64,000 bases of DNA from SIG454 sp045646365 (GTDB lineage Bacteria > Bacillota > Clostridia > Monoglobales > Monoglobaceae), in NCBI GenBank assembly GCA_045646365.1, contig JAZRKP010000084.1, positions 62,001 through 126,000 on the forward strand. Direction: 5' to 3'. Shown in pieces: positions 34,093 to 41,036 of the stretch (position 1 is its first letter; each line of letters opens with the position of its first letter). The notes under the pieces were generated by a model that saw only the letters and a program-made list of their open reading frames with translations, searched no databases and was not told the DNA's origin. A program made the translations under genes and the position numbers.

Positions 34093-34977
34093 TCACACCT
34101 CCATTTCATTTATGATATTTTTTATTGTCTCTGCAACAAAATCACCAGCTGTATCAGGAGCAACCTTTCCGGGAAGAGATAATGCCCAAATGGTTTTTAT
34201 TTTAAGCTTTTCTGCTTCATCAAAATCCACCCCGCCGGGTTTTGAAGCAAGGTCTATTATTACGCAGTTTCTATCCATCTCCTTAAGTTCGACTTTACCT
34301 AAAACCATATAAGGAACTGTATTAAAAATTATATTATATTTACCTGTTTTTAAGTTCAAATCTTTGAATAAAATCGTCTCATAACCCATTGCCCGACAAT
34401 AAGCAACATCTCTGTATTTTCTCACACACACCGTCACCCTCGCTCCAATCCCTGTAAGCATTTTTGCAAGAATCTTGCCAATTCTTCCATTCCCTAAAAC
34501 AAGGCACTCACTTCCATTTATAGTAAACGGAGTTTCACGCATTGCAATCTCTATTGCACCTTCCGCCGTAGGAATGGCATTTAAAATAGCAAGTTCTTCC
34601 CGCTCAAGATAGTCTATGCAGGATAAATTATATTTTCCAATCAGATTATTCAAATTTTCATCCGCCTTACCAACGAGGATAGTTTGTGTATTATCTGTAT
34701 ACTTAAGAACTTCTTCAATTTTAATAATATTTTTTGAATAAGGCGTGTAAATATTTTCTCCATCTGCAGTATACGGCAAAGGACAAATAATTATATCCGC
34801 CCCACTTATTGCCTCTTTTAAATTCTGACAGATTATAGCATTATCATTAAACTGATTTTCTATCATATTAAAACCGTATATTTTAATTATCGGAAACAAG
34901 TCTGACATTTTGTTTATAACTCTTATCTGCCGTTTATCACCACCTATAAAGCAAAGTTTTTTCAATAACCACACCAC
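34093..34977 (-). CDS. dpaA: Dipicolinate synthase subunit A
   Basis: The protein is about 290-294 residues. The N-terminal region (KKLCFIGGDKRQIRVINKM) and a Rossmann dinucleotide-binding segment (CLVLGNGRIGKILAKML, about 168-184) mark DpaA/SpoVFA, the dehydrogenase subunit of DPA synthase. The ORF begins GTG-GTG at 34977, but these bases form the likely ribosome binding site, so a TTG at 34965 is a serious alternative start. It is divergent from the znu operon. A sporulation promoter is expected upstream, but I could not find a convincing sigma-K match. Confidence 0.9.
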   Translation of the reverse strand: MVWLLKKLCFIGGDKRQIRVINKMSDLFPIIKIYGFNMIENQFNDNAIICQNLKEAISGADIIICPLPYTADGENIYTPYSKNIIKIEEVLKYTDNTQTILVGKADENLNNLIGKYNLSCIDYLEREELAILNAIPTAEGAIEIAMRETPFTINGSECLVLGNGRIGKILAKMLTGIGARVTVCVRKYRDVAYCRAMGYETILFKDLNLKTGKYNIIFNTVPYMVLGKVELKEMDRNCVIIDLASKPGGVDFDEAEKLKIKTIWALSLPGKVAPDTAGDFVAETIKNIINEMEV

Positions 34978-35009
34978 CCTGAAAATATTATCTTTCTACA
35001 TAATATGTC

Positions 35010-35027
35010 ACACAAAATAATTTGTGT
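35010..35027. promoter_or_regulatory. Inverted repeat between dpaA and znuA
   Basis: 7-bp arms ACACAAA / TTTGTGT flank a 4-nt centre, in the divergent region 30 nt upstream of dpaA. It could be an operator for a dimeric regulator. It does not match the known Zur box. Confidence 0.35.
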
Positions 35028-35038
35028 AAAATTAGATA

Positions 35039-35074
35039 AAAAATAGCGATGTAAAATTATACACCGCTATTTTT
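35039..35074. terminator. Terminator-like hairpin upstream of the znu promoter
   Basis: Arms AAAAATAGCG / CGCTATTTTT (10 bp) and inner TGTA / TACA, separated by one mismatch. T-runs occur on both strands. It sits only 10 nt before the -35 box of znuA and would shield znu from read-through. Confidence 0.55.
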
Positions 35075-35083
35075 CTCATACCA

Positions 35084-35112
35084 TTGACAAATGGGCAATT
35101 TAATGCTAAAAT
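35084..35112 (+). promoter_or_regulatory. Strong sigma-A promoter of znuABC
   Basis: TTGACA (35084-35089), exactly 17 nt, TAAAAT (35107-35112), 33 nt before the GTG start. A near-consensus vegetative promoter. Confidence 0.75.
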
Positions 35113-35144
35113 TTAATGTGATTTTATAGTTGGAGGTAATAAAG

Positions 35145-36068
35145 GTGAAAAAAGTTTTTGTGCTTATTCTTATTCTTATTTTACTGATTTCTGCTTTTTT
35201 GCTTTCCTCCTGTGAAAACAACGAAACATATGGGCTTTCTGTTGTTACGACAAATTTCCCTGCATACGATTTTGCAAGAAATATTCTTGGAGATAAAGGA
35301 AATGTTTTCCTTATTCTTCCGCCGGGTGGAGAAAGTCATACATATGAGCCTACCGCAAAAGATATTATCCGAATTTCTGAATGTGATATTTTTATATACA
35401 ATGGCGGGGAAAGTGATAGCTGGGTTGAAACCTTGCTCTCTTCTCTTGAAACCCCACCTTACTCCATTAAAATGATGGATTACATTGATATTTGCGATGA
35501 CGAACATACTGACATAACTCATCACGACCATATTCACGAAACTGACGAACATATATGGACATCCCTTAAAAATTCTATAAAAATAATTTCAGGATTATGC
35601 TTCTCAATCTCTACTATTGATAAAGAAAATATCGAACATTATTATACTAACGCTAACGCATATTCTGATAAAATTTCAAAGCTTGACTGGGAATTTGAGG
35701 AACTATTCAAAAATTCAAAGCATAACACTATTGTTGTTGCTGACAGATTTCCGTTCACGCATTTTGCAAACGACTATGGTTTAAACTACTATTCGGCGTA
35801 TCATTCCTGCTCTGAAGATGCAGAACCAACCCCTAAAATAATTGCAGAATTGATTGATGCGGTTGAAAGGGAAAATATTCCTATTATATTCCATCTCGAA
35901 TTTTCAAACAAAATGGTTGCTACTGCCATATCCGAAGATACGGGTGCTATTGTGAAATTGCTTCACTCGTGCCATAATGTAACAAAAAAACAGCTTGATG
36001 CCGGCGTAACATACATTGACTTAATGCGAAATAATTATGAAATTTTAAAGGAGGCGGTTACACGATGA
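35145..36068 (+). CDS. znuA: Zinc/metal ABC transporter substrate-binding lipoprotein
   Basis: The protein is about 307 residues. Lipoprotein signal with lipobox LLSSC (about 18-22). The cluster A-I metal-binding fold includes GGESHTYEPTAKDI (metal His), a His/Asp-rich loop DITHHDHIHETDEHIW (about 120-135) typical of zinc-specific ZnuA/AdcA proteins, and later conserved HLEFSN. It binds Zn outside the membrane and delivers it to ZnuCB. I use the GTG at 35145 because GGAGG is 8 nt upstream; the longer ORF start (35130) is the ribosome binding site itself. It overlaps the ATPase gene by 4 nt (ATGA). Confidence 0.9.
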   Translation: MKKVFVLILILILLISAFLLSSCENNETYGLSVVTTNFPAYDFARNILGDKGNVFLILPPGGESHTYEPTAKDIIRISECDIFIYNGGESDSWVETLLSSLETPPYSIKMMDYIDICDDEHTDITHHDHIHETDEHIWTSLKNSIKIISGLCFSISTIDKENIEHYYTNANAYSDKISKLDWEFEELFKNSKHNTIVVADRFPFTHFANDYGLNYYSAYHSCSEDAEPTPKIIAELIDAVERENIPIIFHLEFSNKMVATAISEDTGAIVKLLHSCHNVTKKQLDAGVTYIDLMRNNYEILKEAVTR

Positions 36069-36769
36069 ACATTATCCTATGTGACGATTTGAGTATATCT
36101 TATAACAAAACCGCCGTTTTAAAAGACCTCTCTTTCACTGTTGATGAGGGTGATTATTTATGCATTGTCGGGGAAAATGGTTCGGGGAAAAGTACACTTA
36201 TAAAGTGTCTTTTAGGACTTGAAATTCCTGACACTGGACATATTGTTACGGAAAAGAGTCTTTTTAACCATATAGGCTATCTGCCACAGCAAACAACCAT
36301 ACAAAAGGATTTCCCTGCAACTGTTTATGAGGTTGTTCTGTCAGGCTTTTTAAACGATTTGGGAAACAGACTTTTTTACACACAAAACCATAAGAATACT
36401 GCAAAACAAATGCTTGAAGTTTTTGGAATCACAGACATAATGAATAAAAGCTATCGCACCCTGTCAGGAGGACAGCAACAAAGAGTCCTTTTGGCAAGAG
36501 CTATGTGCAGTACTAACAGACTTCTCCTTCTTGACGAGCCTGTTACAGGACTTGACCCTCTTGCCGTTTCTGATTTTTATAAGATTATGCAGAAGGTCAA
36601 CAAAGAGCAAAAGATTACAATAATTATGGTATCCCACAGTATTCCCGAAGCTGTTCGTGAAGCAAACAAAATTCTCCACTTAGGCGAAGGCGGGACATAT
36701 TTTTTTGGTACAACTGAGGAGTATATCAACAGCCCATTCGGAAAGCGATTTCTTGGGAGGACGAAATAA
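36065..36769 (+). CDS. znuC: Zinc ABC transporter ATP-binding protein
   Basis: The protein is 234 residues. It shows Walker A GENGSGKST (about 38-46), the signature LSGGQQQR (about 137-144), Walker B LLLLDEP (about 156-162) and the switch His in MVSHS. It powers metal import with the adjacent permease. Translation is coupled by an ATGA overlap with znuA, and its stop overlaps the znuB start by one base. Confidence 0.92.
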   Translation: MNIILCDDLSISYNKTAVLKDLSFTVDEGDYLCIVGENGSGKSTLIKCLLGLEIPDTGHIVTEKSLFNHIGYLPQQTTIQKDFPATVYEVVLSGFLNDLGNRLFYTQNHKNTAKQMLEVFGITDIMNKSYRTLSGGQQQRVLLARAMCSTNRLLLLDEPVTGLDPLAVSDFYKIMQKVNKEQKITIIMVSHSIPEAVREANKILHLGEGGTYFFGTTEEYINSPFGKRFLGRTK

Positions 36770-37590
36770 TGATTGATATTTTAAATACTTTTTTATCATA
36801 CTCATTCTTAAGAAATGCACTTGTTGTCGGAATTTTAGTTTCTCTGTGTTGTGCACTTTTAGGTGTTTCACTTGTTTTAAAGAGATACTCAATGCTTGGA
36901 GACGGGTTATCTCATGTCGGGTTTGGAGCTATGACTATTGCTCTGGCTTTTAATTTAGCACCGCTTTACATTGCAATTCCTGTTGTTATCATTTCCGCAT
37001 TTCTGCTCCTTTCCGTCAATGAGAAGAGTAAAATCGGCGGTGATAGTGCAATAGCACTTATTTCCACCTCTTCTGTTGCTATTGGGGTTATGATTGTTTC
37101 AATGACAAAGGGAATGACAACAGATGTTTCAAACTATATGTTTGGGAGTATTCTTGTTATGACATCAACAGATGTAGTTTTGAGTATTTTTTCATCGCTG
37201 GTTGTTCTTATCCTTTACATTCTTTTTTACAACAGAATTTTCTCAATTACCTTCGATGAATCCTTTGCAAAGGCAACCGGCACAAATACCACGCTTTATA
37301 ATTCACTAATCGCTATTTTAACCGCAGTGACTGTGGTAATCGGTATGAGAATGATGGGAGCAATGCTTATTTCCAGTTTGATTATTTTCCCTGCATTATC
37401 AGCCCTGCGTATTTGTAAAAGCTTTTGTTCTGTTGTTATTGTATCTGCAATCACATCCGTTATTGCATTTATTGCAGGAATAATCACCTCTTTTGCAATA
37501 GATTCCCCCACGGGTGCAACTGTTGTTATAGCAAATTTAATCATATTTATAATATTTTATATTTCAGGAAAACTATCAAACAAAAACTGA
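36769..37590 (+). CDS. znuB: Zinc ABC transporter permease
   Basis: The protein is 273 residues with about eight hydrophobic helices, the GDGLSHVGFGAM motif (about 44-55) of the ABC-3 (ZnuB/TroC) family and MRMMGAMLISSLIIFPALSA late in the sequence. It forms the membrane channel for ZnuAC. It is followed by a strong terminator at 37602-37633, closing the znu operon before spoVAC. Confidence 0.92.
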   Translation: MIDILNTFLSYSFLRNALVVGILVSLCCALLGVSLVLKRYSMLGDGLSHVGFGAMTIALAFNLAPLYIAIPVVIISAFLLLSVNEKSKIGGDSAIALISTSSVAIGVMIVSMTKGMTTDVSNYMFGSILVMTSTDVVLSIFSSLVVLILYILFYNRIFSITFDESFAKATGTNTTLYNSLIAILTAVTVVIGMRMMGAMLISSLIIFPALSALRICKSFCSVVIVSAITSVIAFIAGIITSFAIDSPTGATVVIANLIIFIIFYISGKLSNKN

Positions 37591-37601
37591 TTTATAACGA
37601 A

Positions 37602-37633
37602 ATACAGTGTCTTTTAAGGCACTGTATTTTTTT
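37602..37633 (+). terminator. Intrinsic terminator after znuB
   Basis: Stem ATACAGTG / CACTGTAT with a short loop, followed by seven T. It separates the znu operon from the spoVA operon. Confidence 0.85.
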
Positions 37634-37679
37634 ATCATTTTGGGATAAACTAAAATAAATTTCTTAGGGAGGAATTTAT

Positions 37680-38126
37680 TTGAGTTACAGTAAAAAAGAA
37701 TATTCGGATTATGTTGAAAGAAAATCAAAGAAAAGTCCTATTCTTCGTGATACAGTTTCCGCTTTCATAATTGGTGGACTTTTATGTTGTATAGGACAAT
37801 TTTTCTCAGATTTTTATACCAATACACTAGGACTTGACACAGAAACTTCAAAAAGTGCCGTTTCTGTCACAATGATTTTTTTAGGTGCACTTTTCACAGG
37901 TCTTGATATTTACAAAAGGATTGCAAAATATGCAGGAGCAGGAACGATTGTACCTATAACAGGATTTGCAAACTCTATCGTATCACCTGCTATGGAATTC
38001 CGCCGTGAAGGAATGATTTTGGGGCTTGCCGCTAAAATGTTTGTTGTTGCAGGACCTGTTATTGTTTACGGTATTTCGACTTCCGTATTTATCGGTATAA
38101 TTTATTATATCATCAAACTTTTTTAG
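37680..38126 (+). CDS. spoVAC: Stage V sporulation protein AC
   Basis: The protein is 148 residues: a short charged N-terminus and about four hydrophobic segments with GGLLCCIGQ, FLGALFTGLDIYKRI and KYAGAGTIVPITGFANSIVSPAMEFRREG, which are hallmarks of SpoVAC. SpoVAC forms a channel that moves Ca-dipicolinate into or out of the spore. It starts with TTG at 37680, with AGGGAGG at good spacing. First of three spoVA genes; spoVAA and spoVAB are absent, as is usual in many Clostridia. Confidence 0.93.
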   Translation: MSYSKKEYSDYVERKSKKSPILRDTVSAFIIGGLLCCIGQFFSDFYTNTLGLDTETSKSAVSVTMIFLGALFTGLDIYKRIAKYAGAGTIVPITGFANSIVSPAMEFRREGMILGLAAKMFVVAGPVIVYGISTSVFIGIIYYIIKLF

Positions 38127-38134
38127 GAGGGTTT

Positions 38135-39148
38135 ATGAATAAAAGAATTGGAAAACAAACAGTTAAGCTTGAAAACCCCGTTTCAATAATTTCATCTGCA
38201 AATGTTGTTGGTAAAAAAGAGGGCGAAGGTCCGCTTCATCAATACTTTGATGTAATTATGGAGGACTCTGCATGGGGTGAAAAATCCTGGGAAAAAACTG
38301 AAAGCAAGATGCAGAATGAGTCTGTTGCACGGGCAATACAAAAAGCAAATCTCACCCCTGACGATATAGACTATATTCTTGCGGGAGATTTGCTTAATCA
38401 GTGTATAAGTTCAAGCTTTGCACTCCGTGACCTGTCCATTCCTTTCTTCGGGGTTTACGGTGCCTGCTCAACTATGGCTGAGACAATTTCACTCGGTTCT
38501 ATGCTTATAGACGGCGGATATGCCGAAAACATTTCAGCCGTTACATCAAGTCATTTCTGTACTGCCGAAAGACAATACCGTCAGCCTCTTGAATATGGAG
38601 GACAAAGGACACCGACTGCACAATGGACCGTTACAGGTTCAGGCTCGGTTGTCTTATCCAAAAACGGTCAAGGCCCTTATATCACGCATATAACAACAGG
38701 AAAAATTATAGATATGGGGATAAAAGATGCAAATAATATGGGTGCTGCTATGGCACCTGCTGCTGTCGATACCCTTATTGCGCATTTTAAAGATACAAAC
38801 TTTACACCAAATGATTATGATATCATTCTGACTGGGGATTTAGGTATTTTAGGCAAAGACATTATGATTGATTTAATGATGCATGAGGGATATGATTTAA
38901 GAGATAATTATGATGATTGCGGTTGCTTGATTTTCGACGCTGAAAGTCAGGATACTCACGCAGGCGGAAGTGGTTGCGGGTGTGGGGCTGTAACTCTTAC
39001 AGGCTTTGTTTTAAAACTTATGAGAGAGAAAAAACTGAATCATGTTCTTTTTATGGCAACAGGAGCTCTTTTAAGTCCAACCTCAACACTTCAGGGAGAA
39101 AGTATCCCCTCCGTTGCTCACGCAATTTCAATAAGTAATACCATATAA
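38135..39148 (+). CDS. spoVAD: Stage V sporulation protein AD
   Basis: The protein is 337 residues with a thiolase-like fold and recognisable SpoVAD sequence, including VYGACSTMAETISLGSM and the SGCGCGAVTLTGFVL segment. In Bacillus, SpoVAD binds dipicolinic acid and is essential for DPA uptake into the forespore. It begins 8 nt after spoVAC and ends 9 nt before spoVAE, each with an AGGAGG-type ribosome binding site. Confidence 0.94.
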   Translation: MNKRIGKQTVKLENPVSIISSANVVGKKEGEGPLHQYFDVIMEDSAWGEKSWEKTESKMQNESVARAIQKANLTPDDIDYILAGDLLNQCISSSFALRDLSIPFFGVYGACSTMAETISLGSMLIDGGYAENISAVTSSHFCTAERQYRQPLEYGGQRTPTAQWTVTGSGSVVLSKNGQGPYITHITTGKIIDMGIKDANNMGAAMAPAAVDTLIAHFKDTNFTPNDYDIILTGDLGILGKDIMIDLMMHEGYDLRDNYDDCGCLIFDAESQDTHAGGSGCGCGAVTLTGFVLKLMREKKLNHVLFMATGALLSPTSTLQGESIPSVAHAISISNTI

Positions 39149-39157
39149 GGAGGAAAA

Positions 39158-39511
39158 ATGGATTATTTAAACGCCTTTTGGGTTGGTGGACTTATTTGCG
39201 CTATCGCCCAGATTATAATAGATAAAACTAAAATTATGCCTGCCCGAATTCTTGTTATTTATGTTATAGCCGGTGCAATTCTTGGAGGACTTGGAATATA
39301 CAAATATATTGAAAACATTGGCGGTGCCGGGGCAACTGTTCCAATTATTGGATTTGGAAACACCTTGGCTAAGGGGGTTATAAAGGCTGTTGACGAAAAA
39401 GGATTTATTGGTATTTTCACAGGGGGAGTTACCGCAGCGTCGGGCGGAATTTGTGCTGCTGTATTTTTCGGAATGTTGATTGCACTTTTATTTAAACCAA
39501 AAAGCAAATGA
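39158..39511 (+). CDS. spoVAE: Stage V sporulation protein AE
   Basis: The protein is 117 residues with three or four hydrophobic segments and the AFWVGGLICAIAQIIIDKT start and GAGATVPIIGFGNTLAKG motif of SpoVAE (SpoVAEb type). Last gene of the spoVAC-AD-AE operon, acting in Ca-DPA transport. Its stop codon lies inside the hairpin at 39508-39533. Confidence 0.93.
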   Translation: MDYLNAFWVGGLICAIAQIIIDKTKIMPARILVIYVIAGAILGGLGIYKYIENIGGAGATVPIIGFGNTLAKGVIKAVDEKGFIGIFTGGVTAASGGICAAVFFGMLIALLFKPKSK

Positions 39512-39533
39512 GTAAGCAAAAATGCTTACTCAT
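39508..39533. terminator. Bidirectional terminator between spoVAE and the HAD gene
   Basis: 11-bp stem ATGAGTAAGCA / TGCTTACTCAT with a 4-nt loop between convergent genes. It includes the spoVAE stop codon. A T-rich stretch follows on the plus strand. Confidence 0.75.
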
Positions 39534-39540
39534 TTCAATT

Positions 39541-40467
39541 TTAAAGTATAATGTTTAAGATTTCTGACAATTTGTCAACTTTATAGTCACAAAGACTTTC
39601 CATTCCCGATTGCTCAATATTACCGCCGGACACACCTATACATGAAAATCCGGCAAGTTTTATAGAAACAACACCTGCTGAGGAATCCTCAATTCCTATT
39701 ACCTTATTTCTTCTTTCAAACGGAATTCCAAGTCCAACTCTTGATGTTTCCGCATAAAGCCACGGATGTGGTTTAGGGGCAAGCTCGCCAAGTGTTCCTG
39801 TCTGACCTTTTCTCAGGGCGTACCCTGCTGTTATTATTGAATCATAGAAATCAACCGGGTCTCCCATATCAAGCTGACGAAATGCAGAAATAATTTCAGG
39901 CATTGCTTTTTCATATAGTCCGCTGGTAACAAGACCTATTTTAATCCCCTCACCTTTAACCGTGGTCAAAAATTCTTTAAGCCCCGGGGCGGGTGTGAAA
40001 GCATCCTGCTTTCCTCTGCCTTTCATAATTTCGTCCATCTCATAATTAACAATTTCAAAGTAGAACTTTCTCGCCTTTTCAAGACTCTCTCCTTTTGCAT
40101 ATTTATCAATCATATACTGAAGATGCTCCGAACGGCTGTGTCCTGAAATATACGGCTCGTCCTCCGCTTCCTTTTTAAAATTGCTTTTACCTAAAAGTCT
40201 TGCGGTTGTCTGCTCGATTACCCACATCCAAAAGCTTTCGGAATGAACAGATGTTCCGTCTAAATCCATCAAAATCGCATCCGCTTTTGGTTCAAAATGA
40301 GTTTCGTGCATTGGGTAAATTGCAGGGTACCCCATTTGGCTTTTAACAAGACAGAGCTTTTTGTCGTCATACTCAATGATATCAATTTTCTTATCTTTTG
40401 GGGTTAATATTCTTTTTACACCATCTTTTCCTGATTCAAAAAAATCGTTTTTAGATATTTCTGTCAT
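39541..40467 (-). CDS. HAD superfamily hydrolase (beta-phosphoglucomutase-like)
   Basis: The protein is 308 residues. The HAD motif I (ILMDLDGTSVHSE, about 86-98) is preceded by an extra N-terminal segment of about 80 residues. A helical cap follows, then motif II near GLVTSGLYEKA and motif IV VIGIEDSSAGVVSIKLAG (about 275-290). This subfamily phosphorylates or dephosphorylates small sugars. It is last in a set with a D-lyxose/mannose isomerase and a GH38-family protein, so it probably handles a sugar phosphate from that route. The exact substrate is unknown, and the N-terminal extension is unusual. Confidence 0.8.
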   Translation of the reverse strand: MTEISKNDFFESGKDGVKRILTPKDKKIDIIEYDDKKLCLVKSQMGYPAIYPMHETHFEPKADAILMDLDGTSVHSESFWMWVIEQTTARLLGKSNFKKEAEDEPYISGHSRSEHLQYMIDKYAKGESLEKARKFYFEIVNYEMDEIMKGRGKQDAFTPAPGLKEFLTTVKGEGIKIGLVTSGLYEKAMPEIISAFRQLDMGDPVDFYDSIITAGYALRKGQTGTLGELAPKPHPWLYAETSRVGLGIPFERRNKVIGIEDSSAGVVSIKLAGFSCIGVSGGNIEQSGMESLCDYKVDKLSEILNIIL

Positions 40468-40493
40468 TGGATATCGTCTCCATTTCCTATAAA

Positions 40494-41024
40494 CTATTCT
40501 TCTATTTTTGTTTCTCTGACAATTCTCTTATCTGTGAATACATCAGTTTCATCTGTGCTCTTGGTAGAGAACTCAGATACAACTGCACCTTCAGGTCCAG
40601 CCTGGAACCAATGGAGTGTTTCAGGCATAATTGTATACTGCTCGCCAGGATTTAACACGATTTCGTGGTATACTGTTGTGTCAGTTTCAGGAAGCTTTCC
40701 GTTTATATCTTCCTTCTTGCCTTCGCCCGATACATAAAGATAGACTTTTCCGTATCTGCATCTGAAGGTTTCCTCTTTGCCCTGCATACCGTATGATGCG
40801 ATATGTTTATGTTCAGGACAAGTCTGATACGGCAAAAGCACCATTTCTTTCGCACATACTCTTTCAGTGTTGATATACACGCAAAGCTGAAGTCCAACCT
40901 TTTCAACCATATCCAAATTAAAGTCTGCAACCTCAATCTGTTCATCATCTCTTACGATAATTCCTGCTTTTTTATAATACTCTCTTGCAAGAGTTGTCAT
41001 TTTGTTATATGTTTCTACTGTCAT
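40494..41024 (-). CDS. D-lyxose/D-mannose ketol-isomerase family (cupin)
   Basis: The protein is 176 residues, a single-domain cupin. It has the metal-binding CPEHKHIASYGMQGKEETFRC region (about 72-92) and the PETLHWFQAGPEGAVVSEFSTKS segment (about 135-157) seen in D-lyxose isomerases. Known members isomerise D-lyxose to D-xylulose and often D-mannose to D-fructose. Its position directly after the GH38-family gene (12-nt gap) makes mannose to fructose the likely reaction here (inference). Confidence 0.8.
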   Translation of the reverse strand: MTVETYNKMTTLAREYYKKAGIIVRDDEQIEVADFNLDMVEKVGLQLCVYINTERVCAKEMVLLPYQTCPEHKHIASYGMQGKEETFRCRYGKVYLYVSGEGKKEDINGKLPETDTTVYHEIVLNPGEQYTIMPETLHWFQAGPEGAVVSEFSTKSTDETDVFTDKRIVRETKIEE

Positions 41025-41036
41025 TTTTCTTGCCCC

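Noticed and set aside
34978..35040. Sporulation sigma-K promoter for dpaA
   Set aside because: CATATTATG upstream of dpaA only partly matches the -10 consensus and no convincing -35 was seen.
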